Shown: piece after piece, positions 32,788 to 41,279 of the stretch
Layout: every line of letters starts with the position of its first letter
How positions within the stretch are numbered: the stretch's first letter is position 1
DNA from: Phymatolithon calcareum
Taxonomy: Eukaryota; Rhodophyta; Florideophyceae; Hapalidiales
Length of the DNA: 64,000 nt
NCBI GenBank assembly: GCA_977006965.1
Contig: OZ345377.1
Location: 992,001-1,056,000 of the forward strand
Direction of reading: 5' to 3'
Program-made: the position numbers and the translations under genes
Notes under the pieces: generated by a model
The model's input: the letters and a program-made list of their open reading frames with translations, nothing else
Database searches by the model: none
What the model was told of the DNA's origin: nothing

Positions 32788-34245
32788 CTATCTCCCCTCG
32801 TGTACAAGAAACGGCAGAAATCCTTTGTCTGCAATACCTGCCTTGACATCTTCAACAGCAACTCGAAGTCGAACCTGTCTGCCACGCTGCGTCTTTGCAC
32901 CTCGCCGCGGCCCAGTTGCCGGCACATCAAGCAGAGAGTGGTGCGCCAACGCGTTACAGCAAACGTCTGCAAAGTCGGCAAACGGAAGCGGACCAACCCG
33001 AGCCCTGGCGCAAAGGCGCGTGAATCCAGCATGCAGTCCACCGAGCGTAGCCCTCTTCTTCCCAGTACTTGCAGTCGCTGCATTCGCTGCAGCACACAGT
33101 GCAAGTTGTTGCACGACAGGAAGACCTCGAATGGTAGCGGCCGCTGCGCTTGTGCCACCACGAGTCGCAGCGAGTCGCGAAACTGCAGCAATACCGGCCA
33201 GTGCGCCGCCGGCCACGGATTGCGAGGCGGCCTCCCGCACTACATCGAGTACTAGACGGGCGTCACCAGAGCCGGACGCTACCTTCTTTGCGGCTAGAAG
33301 CACGGCCGACTTGGAGAGCAATGTGGAGTCGAGCAGTCGCTGACGGACTATCTCAGACAGTGACTCTGCACTGTACGGTGTGAAGGAGACCACGTGCGGC
33401 AGACAGCCGCCGGCGCGAAGCCATGGTAGTAGTCGTGTGGGTAGATCGAGGGCATTTGCAATTCCCACGAGAACGATGCGTGAGTCGACAGTCTTGGATA
33501 ATTCGAAGGCGGCGTAGAGGACACTTTGGTCGCGAGAGGTGAGGAAATCGAGCTCATCGAGGACGACGGCGACCTTGGGACCGGACGTTTGACAGAATGC
33601 GCGAACGACTTCAAGGGCGGAGCTGGGCCCATGTGGGAGATCGAGGTGCAATTCGGAGGCAATGTGGGAGAAGAGCTCTTTGGGACGAGACAGATTGGCG
33701 CAATTTACCCAGACCTTATGAACCGCGGCGGAGTCTTCGGGTGAGGTTGGGGAATAAGATGTGGCAATCTCATCGATGATCCTTGACACCACAAGCGTCT
33801 TCCCGGTTCCCGGAAGACCGCAAACATATAAGCTTCCGGAGGCTTCATCGCGAGAAGTGAGACGGGTAAGCGCATCCCGAAGCGTTTTGACTTCGGCCTC
33901 TCGTCCAATGAGTGGTCCGTTTGGCCGGTAAGCAAGACTCAAACGGTCAGTGACAGATGGCTGGGCTTCTTCCTTGCTTTGCTCGGCGGAGGCAAGGGTG
34001 GATGTCGGGATAGGGAGAGGTGCCGGAGAAGGTGGAGAGTCAACGATGGAGCACGGGCTTGTCGGCGGGAGTGCAACAGTGATTGTCGGCTTGCTTGGTG
34101 TTCGGTGTGAAGCTAAGGCAGGAATCGCAAGCTTCGCATGCTTCGAGAGGGTGGCAGGTCGCCGACCCCTTTTGGTGACGCGTGTGCGGACAGTTCCCTG
34201 CACACCGGTCGCAGAAGAAGTGGATCGTGACGTCCTCCTCGTCAT
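32788..34245 (-). CDS. CDC6: CDC6/ORC1-family AAA+ replication licensing ATPase
   Basis: 485 aa, ATG 34245. Residues 1-105 are a basic, Ser/Pro-rich tail with S/T-P sites, typical of the CDK-regulated region of CDC6. The AAA+ core follows: GREAEVKTL (114-122), Walker A GLPGTGKT (143-150), Walker B VVLDELD (227-233), sensor 1 GIAN (261-264) and the sensor 2 region SGDARLVLDVV. The C-terminus is compatible with a winged helix. CDC6 loads the MCM helicase with ORC at origins. The absence of a BAH domain argues for CDC6 over ORC1. It is transcribed away from GPN1, sharing a promoter with E2F-type sites, as expected for a G1/S gene. Confidence 0.88.
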   Translation of the reverse strand: MTRRTSRSTSSATGVQGTVRTRVTKRGRRPATLSKHAKLAIPALASHRTPSKPTITVALPPTSPCSIVDSPPSPAPLPIPTSTLASAEQSKEEAQPSVTDRLSLAYRPNGPLIGREAEVKTLRDALTRLTSRDEASGSLYVCGLPGTGKTLVVSRIIDEIATSYSPTSPEDSAAVHKVWVNCANLSRPKELFSHIASELHLDLPHGPSSALEVVRAFCQTSGPKVAVVLDELDFLTSRDQSVLYAAFELSKTVDSRIVLVGIANALDLPTRLLPWLRAGGCLPHVVSFTPYSAESLSEIVRQRLLDSTLLSKSAVLLAAKKVASGSGDARLVLDVVREAASQSVAGGALAGIAAVSRLAATRGGTSAAAATIRGLPVVQQLALCAAANAATASTGKKRATLGGLHAGFTRLCARARVGPLPFADFADVCCNALAHHSLLDVPATGPRRGAKTQRGRQVRLRVAVEDVKAGIADKGFLPFLVHEGR

Positions 34246-34499
34246 TGTGGATGTGGATGAGAGGGGATTAAGGCCGAGGATGAGAGTACTAGAGCTTGCG
34301 GGAGTAAGAGGTGGTTAGCAGGCGAGCAGGAGTTAGCGGAAGCATGACGTCGTACTTGTACTCCCTGTGTGGGATGCATTGCTTCGCGGGAAACCGTGAG
34401 TTATTGGATTACCCGCCTTTCGGTTCGCGTGCCCCAATTACGGGCGCTTTTTCGAAAACTGTAATTTTATGTCCGCGAACGCGTAGTTTGGCATCGTAT

Positions 34500-34527
34500 T
34501 ATATTTGGCGCCATGGCGCCAAATATA
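34500..34527. promoter_or_regulatory. 28-bp perfect palindrome with paired E2F-type sites
   Basis: TATATTTGGCGCC and its exact complement meet at CCATGG, giving two head-to-head TTTGGCGC sites (E2F/DP consensus TTTSSCGC). It lies 255 bp upstream of the CDC6-like ATG and 226 bp upstream of GPN1. Control of CDC6 by E2F is well established in animals and plants; its action here is inferred. Confidence 0.65.
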
Positions 34528-34581
34528 TCCGTGAAGCACCTGATTTCGCTGTTGTCATAACGGTTGAGCTCCTTCGCAAAA

Positions 34582-34590
34582 TTTGGCGCG
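34582..34590 (+). promoter_or_regulatory. Third E2F-type site
   Basis: TTTGGCGCG, matching the same consensus, 55 bp from the palindromic pair in the CDC6/GPN1 intergenic region. Three such sites within 91 bp are unlikely by chance. Confidence 0.5.
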
Positions 34591-34753
34591 TCCGCTATCA
34601 GATCATACTCTAGCCCGGTGCAGAGCTGTCTCTGCACTTGTGCCGGACACTATAGCCACTTGTGCTTCAACATGGCAGGTGTGTTGATACACGGTAGATC
34701 CACAGACCATCTGAGGAGCATCCGAGACGACGACCGTAGTCCAGGGTCGCAAA

Positions 34754-35971
34754 ATGGTCGGGAAAGTGAAAGAGGAAACCGCCTCTTTGCGTCACAGCGG
34801 AGCAGCAAGCTCCTCACCTGCGGGTGCAACGTCAGATGCAGTCCAAGATGCCGACAACCCGCGGCCTTATCGTGCACCGGCGATAGTGGTTGTCGGGATG
34901 GCGGGGTCCGGAAAGACGACTCTTGTTGACACGCTGTCTGCATGGCTCGAGAACGAAGATGAACTCGATGAGGCGCTATCGTCCCCACCAGTCGCAGACA
35001 GTCCGGAGCCTGTGGGCAACGCAACAAACCTTCTACCGGGAGAGGGTGCTTACGTCGTTAATCTTGATCCAGCGGTGTTGAACGTACCCTACGAGCCGAA
35101 TGTGGACATCCGCGATACAGTGAAGTACAAAAGCGTCATGCAAGAGTACTCCCTGGGTCCGAACGGGGCGATTATCACCTCGCTCAACCTCTTCGCAACT
35201 CGATTCGATCAGGTGCTTGAGCTTGTTGAAAAGCGCGCTCTTGAGAAAAAGGCCGTCATTTTCGATACTCCGGGTCAGATCGAAACTTTCACATGGTCCG
35301 CATCAGGTGCGATCATCACGGAGAGTCTTGCGATGTCCCTGCCGACGATGATGCTTTTCGTTATTGATACGCCGCGTTCAGAGAGTGCGATGACTTTCGT
35401 CAGCAACATGCTGTACGCCTGTTCGATGATGTATAAAACGCGTCTCCCAATGATTGTCGTCTTCAACAAAATTGACGTCACGAGCTCCAAGTTTGTAGAA
35501 TCATGGATGCGTGACTATGACGAGTTCGATGCCGCGCTGAAGGAGGACAGTTTTGCCGGGACTTTAGCGCGTAGCATGGCGCTCGCACTGGAAGAGTTTT
35601 ACAAGGTAATTCGAAGCGTGGGCGTGAGCGCGAGCACCGGTGAGGGAATGGCGGAGCTTGTTCAGAAAATTAAGGAGGCAGCGAATGAGTACGAGAAGGA
35701 GTACCGTCCTATCGTGGAGGAGCGAATGAGGCTGAGAAAGGAGGAGGAAGAGGAGAGACAGGCAACACAGCTTGGGAAATTGCGGTCAGATTTGAAAAAG
35801 GAGCGGCAGACAAGTTTTGCGCCTTATAATGTCGTGGATGAGGAACTTGAAGAGAAGGAAAAATTGGAGAGAGCTCATAAGGAGGCGCTGGAAAATGCAG
35901 ACCCGGAGGAGAAGAAGGAATATGAACACCTTCTCGAGTACCTGCAAAACCTTGAGGCGAAGAAAAAGTAG
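34754..35971 (+). CDS. GPN1: GPN-loop GTPase 1 (RNA polymerase II assembly/import factor)
   Basis: 405 aa, ATG 34754. G1 P-loop GMAGSGKT (48-55), the signature GPN motif in LGPNGA (134-139), G3 DTPGQ (171-175) and G4 NKID (238-241) are all present. The conserved LDPAVLNVPYEPNVDIRD precedes the GPN loop. An acidic, serine-containing insert (about 64-98) separates G1 from the rest, which is longer than in typical family members. The C-terminal 90 residues are a charged coiled-coil-like tail (EERMRLRKEEEEERQ). GPN1 (yeast Npa3) dimerises with other GPN proteins to bring RNA polymerase II to the nucleus. Confidence 0.95.
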   Translation: MVGKVKEETASLRHSGAASSSPAGATSDAVQDADNPRPYRAPAIVVVGMAGSGKTTLVDTLSAWLENEDELDEALSSPPVADSPEPVGNATNLLPGEGAYVVNLDPAVLNVPYEPNVDIRDTVKYKSVMQEYSLGPNGAIITSLNLFATRFDQVLELVEKRALEKKAVIFDTPGQIETFTWSASGAIITESLAMSLPTMMLFVIDTPRSESAMTFVSNMLYACSMMYKTRLPMIVVFNKIDVTSSKFVESWMRDYDEFDAALKEDSFAGTLARSMALALEEFYKVIRSVGVSASTGEGMAELVQKIKEAANEYEKEYRPIVEERMRLRKEEEEERQATQLGKLRSDLKKERQTSFAPYNVVDEELEEKEKLERAHKEALENADPEEKKEYEHLLEYLQNLEAKKK

Positions 35972-36075
35972 GCACTGAGCTTCTATTAACTTACTTTCTT
36001 ATATTATATGCAGTTATCTTGATTTGTGTGACTGTGCTCGCACTTTCTTCCTGGAAGAAGCGGGACTTTCGTCCA

Positions 36076-37234
36076 TCAATAAAACATGGGCGTGGTTATG
36101 TTCGATACTTGGCCATATGCACTGGTTTTCGCACATGGCGGTTGCGGTGAGGGCCTGTTTTTCGCAAAACCTCGACGAGCCAGTGTGATTTCAGCTTGCG
36201 CACCATTAATAATGGGAGAGGTGGGACGCGCGATATCCCGTTCACAGCGGCTGGGATATGCAGCGCTGGGCGCGGTCTCCTTCACTTTGCTATCGCAACT
36301 TTTGATCCGTCCGGGATTCGTGTAGCATAAGGCTTCTCTTGCGTTCCCCAAGGAACCGCCTTTCGATACTTCCTCGCACTCCAGTCTCTACGCCATTCCG
36401 CCAACTGACTGATCAGGATTGCGAGCCTAAACAGACCCTGCTGGGACTCTCGCACTGTTCCTATTACTGTACCGAACAATGAAATGCACCGCGGATGTCG
36501 ATACAACTGCTTCTGCAAGTTCTACTTCGCCACCAGATGCTACATACTATCTGGATCCCGCGACGCTGCGCCTTGCAGACTCAGTGAAGGAGGTGCAGCA
36601 ACTGGCGAAGACCGGAGACTTCGTTCTCATTCCGCTCCGCTCGAAGACTCATGCCGTGCCAGACGATCTCATCGCGCTGAAGGCATGGTGCTCTCCAGAC
36701 GAGGCATACGGCGAGATTGAGGTGCTCAAACGGTCGTTGCGCGTCGGCGTCTTGCATATCTGCAATTAGAAGTTTTGTGAATATTAGTCATGGTACGTCA
36801 ACGCCGACGTTTGCGTGCGCAACTGCTGGATCTGGTTCGTGCTCAAGCACGTGCAATACATCCCGCTCGGACATTCAACGCCTTCCTTCTGCACGCCCGA
36901 GTCGCCGAAGAGGGCGCGGTGGGGGCAGGCAAGAAATGGTTCCAGTCCCTCCCTCTCACCCCTGATGTGCAGTTGTACACGGCCCATCACGATTGTTTTT
37001 CCACTGTGCAAACTCGTCATCGATGGCGCTGTCGAACATATGGTGACCTTCGCGAAGGGCTTTGTAGATCAGCCGGAAAACGTTGACGCGCTGAAGAAGG
37101 AAGTAATCGAATGGCGGAAGAAATATGTCGCACAATTGGCGCAAAATATATCACGCACAACACTCAAGCCCGTACCGCTGTCAGAATTATCGCGCCTTGA
37201 AAACGTCAACTTTGAAAGTAAGCTCCTTTACTAG
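36076..37234 (+). pseudogene. Degenerate copy of the 59.5-60.9 kb glycosyltransferase
   Basis: Pieces in three frames match the intact minus-strand gene in order: LIMGEVGRAISRSQRLGYAA (membrane anchor, 36215-36280), HRGCRYNCFCKFYFATRCY, DSVKEVQQLAKTGDFVLIP, LKRSLRVGVLHICN, then QYIPLGHSTPSFCTPESP and KLVIDGAVEHMVTFAKGFVDQPENVDALKKE. About 100 codons covering the catalytic core (between CSC and KLVIDG) are deleted, and several frameshifts and stops separate the pieces. It cannot make an active enzyme. Confidence 0.85.
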
Positions 37235-37278
37235 CGCTACATGTTAATACAGCGACTGTCGTTTCCACATTTAACGAA

Positions 37279-37662
37279 TTAGCGCGCTTGCACATCTGCT
37301 TCCGCACCTGCACCAGCCATCAACTCGATCTCGTCTAGCGGAAGTCCTTCGACATACGTGATTAGCCAACGTTGCAGCGCGCGCGCGAGGTCGGCACCTT
37401 TGCGCCCACCACCGACTGTGTGTGCAGCTGCGGAAAAGAAACCAGCAGAAGGCGCAACTGTAGATTTGGATGTCACAGATTTAACATCCTCAGTTACTTC
37501 TTCTGTGCTCGCGGAATGAGGTGCTCCTCCTCGAGCGTCGGGGCCCTGCCAGGTCGGCGCACGCAACGCTCCGTACCGCGAAAGCGATGCTCGAATTTCC
37601 GCGTACAATGCACGCTCGGTCAGCGGCGCCGCCGAGAGCGTCTGCTCGAAAACTTCGTCCAT
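37279..37662 (-). CDS. Hypothetical protein, 127 aa
   Basis: ATG 37662 (MDEVFEQTLSAAPLTERALY). The sequence is acidic overall, with a Ser/Thr-rich middle and a helical C-terminus (ADLARALQRWLITYVEGLPLDEIELM). No domain is recognised. The sequence has low repeat content and normal-looking composition, so it may be a real small gene. It runs convergent to the glycosyltransferase relic. Confidence 0.4.
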   Translation of the reverse strand: MDEVFEQTLSAAPLTERALYAEIRASLSRYGALRAPTWQGPDARGGAPHSASTEEVTEDVKSVTSKSTVAPSAGFFSAAAHTVGGGRKGADLARALQRWLITYVEGLPLDEIELMAGAGAEADVQAR

Positions 37663-38284
37663 CGCGCTGGTCCGAGCTGGGTGTGGAGAAGAAACAATCT
37701 ACGATGGAGGTACCTGTAAATGCTGGACAAATTGAGTGCTCTCTATCATAACATCAGATACTAGAACAGCGATTTTTCATGCGTTTTTTTTAAAACATAC
37801 GGCGGACGGTGAGGTCTATTGCTGTTCTTTTGCCTTTGTCTTGGAGAGTTTTGAGACAAGAAATATCGGAGAACACAGGGACAAGGTTTTAGGGCAGAGC
37901 TTGTACGATATGAGGGCTGTCACTTACAAACACGACAGTAAAAAGGACTTAAACGCGTGACAAAAGGTGTGAGATTGTTGCAATGAAAAGGATGGAAATG
38001 TCCACATAGACGACATCAGTTTTGTGTTTGAGAAGCTGCCGTTGTCGTCGAGTGATACGCGATGAGTCGGAATACTAAACCTTGGATTGATCACATTGCT
38101 AAACTTGACTCTTCCACGGCTTGGACGTAGACGAAAGTAATAGTTAATTTTCAGTATACTCTGAAAAACTCCTCTGTGTGCCATTGTCCATGCATTTGTT
38201 TACCAAGCCAAAATTCTTCTCATTGTAATGTGAACAGAATATTTTTGTTCTCCATGACGTCTGATGGTCAGGGGCTTTATCCAG

Positions 38285-39060
38285 CATAATGCAATTGCAA
38301 TACATTGCAGTATACTGTTATTGGAGCAGTGTTGCAAGGAACACACCTTATTACAATACGTACTGCAGGAAGCCAATTTATTGCAATACATATTGCATAT
38401 CTAACTGTGTTGAGCGGACAGTGTCCGCCGGACACATGCACTGTCTCACTCTGGACTTGCAAAGACGCTGTGCTACTTTTCAGACTGCCCTCTGGTGCGC
38501 GAAGCACTCAAGAAAATTGTTGATATAAATTATAACAACCCGCCATCACCGTTTTTATCGATGCAAGCTTGGTGCCCGCTATATTTCAATTGACTCTCCG
38601 ACTTCTCCTTATTCAGCGTTCGAGTCTGGAGTGGTGAAGATTCAACGCAATGAGACGGGTACTATGACCAATGTAGAACGTGCTGCTCTTTATTTCCGCG
38701 CGTGTGCGGCCCTCGATAGGGGTATAAAGAGAAATGTATGTAAGTTCAAAGAATCTAAAAGTGAAGAGACAAGCAGCCTATGCGAGAGAACTGCGTGAGG
38801 GTCTGCTGAGATGGGACGGTCGGGGTAATCCGAATAGCTGATGGAGTCCCCACAATGGCAATATTTGTCGCTCCGTTGGTGTCTCGCTCAGTAGATTCGA
38901 TAGAACAGCCCTTGCTCTCGCCTGTCGGGCTGTCTGTACACACGCTTGGTACCAATATTATTTTATTGTTTTTATTGCAATTTATTGCAATTTATTGCAA
39001 TATAATGCAATAAAGCCTTAAGTGCCCTGAGAGGTACTTATTGCAATAATTATTGCAAAA
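38285..39060. repeat. Clusters of TTGCAAT motifs flanking hAT relics
   Basis: The heptamer TTGCAAT/ATTGCAA recurs in dense clusters at 38285-38405 and 38970-39060, with diverged copies near 41245-41300. Subterminal short repeats of this kind are typical binding sites of hAT transposases, so these clusters probably mark the ends of the elements whose coding remnants lie between them. Confidence 0.55.
38616..38798 (+). pseudogene. hAT transposase fragment
   Basis: A 60-codon stretch beginning AFESGVVKIQRNETGTMTNVE that matches AFESGVVKIQRSEFDTMTSEE of the larger hAT relic at 40765. The upstream and downstream parts are gone. It shows that at least two related hAT copies sat here, one mostly deleted. 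Confidence 0.7.
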
Positions 39061-39549
39061 AGTAATGGCATATGATCGAAAATCAAGGTACACCCTTGCC
39101 CTCCTCGGCGCTGGCAACATCGTCGTACAGCGCTGCGGGACAGGATCTGCAAGGGAAATTTACGGAAAAGGGTTATAGAAGCTCCCCACACAGTTTACGT
39201 ATTGCCACCCGAATCTGCGGCATCCAATTGCCGTCAGGAATTCTGCTCTGTTATCGATGCCTCTGGATAATTACAGACACGTCGACCGGCATTGACTCGG
39301 AAATTGCTCCTGAATGCTGTCTTGCTCACGCGATCTCTTGGACTTCACACTCCTGCGAATTGCTCTGCCGAAACACTACGTCCAGAATGTTAAGCAACGG
39401 ACGCAAACCAGGCCCCAAAGAAGTTGCTGAGGTGGTAACGCAGAAGCTACGTGAAGAAGAACGCGATGTGCAGTCTCGCAGAACCGGAATAACACGCTAT
39501 AAGGTGCCTTTTAACATCCTTCTCTGCCCGAAAGGTGCTGACTGCCGAG

Positions 39550-41206
39550 ACAATGGTGAAATCGCTTTTGCCACCTGAAGAGTTGCATATCTGGAGGAAG
39601 CGAAGATCACCTTTTCAGGTCTATAGAGATGCGCTGGCCAGTCTACGCCGCCGCAAAGCAAGCTCGTTTATCGCCACTCACTCACCAATGACATTTCTCG
39701 CAACTGACGAGGAAAAGGCCATGTACGGGTACATTAGACTTGTCGTCTACATGTCATTGCCGGTGTCACATGTTCAAAGCGAAGAATATTGCAAGTTTTC
39801 GTGTTTCTGTGAGAAGTTCTCAACTCGGATATTCAAAGAGACACTATTCAAACTCGTTGAGCTCGTCGAACTGCGAATCAGAGACGATATTTCTGATAGC
39901 AAAGGAGCCATTATGAACGATGGCTGGACCGCCAATGGGACACATTACTTGGGTGTATACGGATTCTTCATGAGACGTGTGAAGATGCTGGAAAGAGGCA
40001 CCGCGCGCGAGATTGAAGAGCTCGCTATTGTGCTTCAGTCTGTGAGTCCTATTGCGAAAGTAGAAGATGATGATGTTCAAGGAGGCATGTCGGATCTTGA
40101 AACCACTACGTTCAACGCACACGCTCACGTGCGTCAACTAGAAGACGTGTTCGACTTCTTCGGGGTCAACGTGCATACCTGGGCAGTTTGTCATGTTGCC
40201 GACAACTGCAATATCAATAAGTCAATCGCCAGGCTTATGGAAATCGCTCATGTTACCTGTGCTAGTCATAAGCTCAACCTAGAGGTGAACAAGATGGTTG
40301 TCAGTGACGATAGACTCCAAGCAGCGATAGACTCAGTGCATGCAAGGATTAGAACTGCAAAAAGCTGAAGAACCGAGAAATACTACGCAACCTTACTGAA
40401 TTGGCTCCAGTTATGCATAATGAGACGCGCTGGTCCGGAAAGTATCATATGCTCAAGCGCTTCAACCGCATACGCGAGCAGTTAATCGACACAGCAAAGG
40501 CGGAAGGAGCAACGATAGCTATGGACGAGAGTGAGAAGTTCCACAACAGATCTATGCTCTACACAAGTCAGTTTAAGCAAATCAACCAGGTAACTGTAGA
40601 ACTACAGAAGCGCTGTGCTTCGTTGTCGGACTGTCGCTTAGCTCTTTATGAGTTGATTTCAGAAGTCTAGCAGTGCAAGTACGATGTCAACTCACCATTA
40701 TACCGATCTCAGCTTGGAAAACACTACATTGCATCACGTGCATCAATTGTGTGTGACCCAGCATTCGAGTCGGGAGTTGTTAAGATACAGCGCAGTGAGT
40801 TCGATACTATGACAAGTGAAGAGAAGGATGCGTGCAAGAAGCTCAAACAGGAACACGATGACGGTATAACAAGCTCCATCCGCGGATCGGGAGGAGGCCG
40901 GCTGTCGATGGCGGAAAGAATTGCCTTAAGAAAGCGCAAGCGTGCCAAGGTCCATCAGATTTATATAAATTGCGACTTTATTCTTGGATCAACTGCCGAG
41001 GTGGAGAGGCTTTGGTCAGTTGTCAAGAATGTTTTGACAGACAATCGCAAGAGGATGACACCGTTATTACTAGAAGCCCTGCTGTTTCTTAAAGAGAACA
41101 AAGGTTACTGGGACCAGCAGTCGGTCTCCGTGGCGAATAACACTGCCCGGAGCGCAAGAGTGATCCAACGCGTGAGTGAAGACATGGCGCAGGAGGACCT
41201 GAATTA
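39550..41206 (+). pseudogene. hAT-superfamily DNA transposase, decayed
   Basis: Three blocks in order. The first (39550-40368) includes AIMNDGWTANGTHYLGVYGF with the first catalytic Asp and CHVADNCNINKSIARL with the second. The next (from about 40369, frame shifted) begins APVMHNETRWSGKYHMLKRF. The last (40749-41206) ends with the hAT dimerisation segment FILGSTAEVERLWSVVKNVL carrying the catalytic Glu. Lesions: a frameshift near 40365 and an in-frame TAG at 40668-40670. A possible N-terminal part (39390-39480, frame shifted) lacks a recognisable BED zinc finger. The element would have moved by cut and paste but is dead. Confidence 0.85.
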
Positions 41207-41279
41207 GATTCTGTTACCGCAATTGATATTGGAAGAATGGTCAGAAATTGCAATTCCTATTGCCTTCAACCTTGCATTA

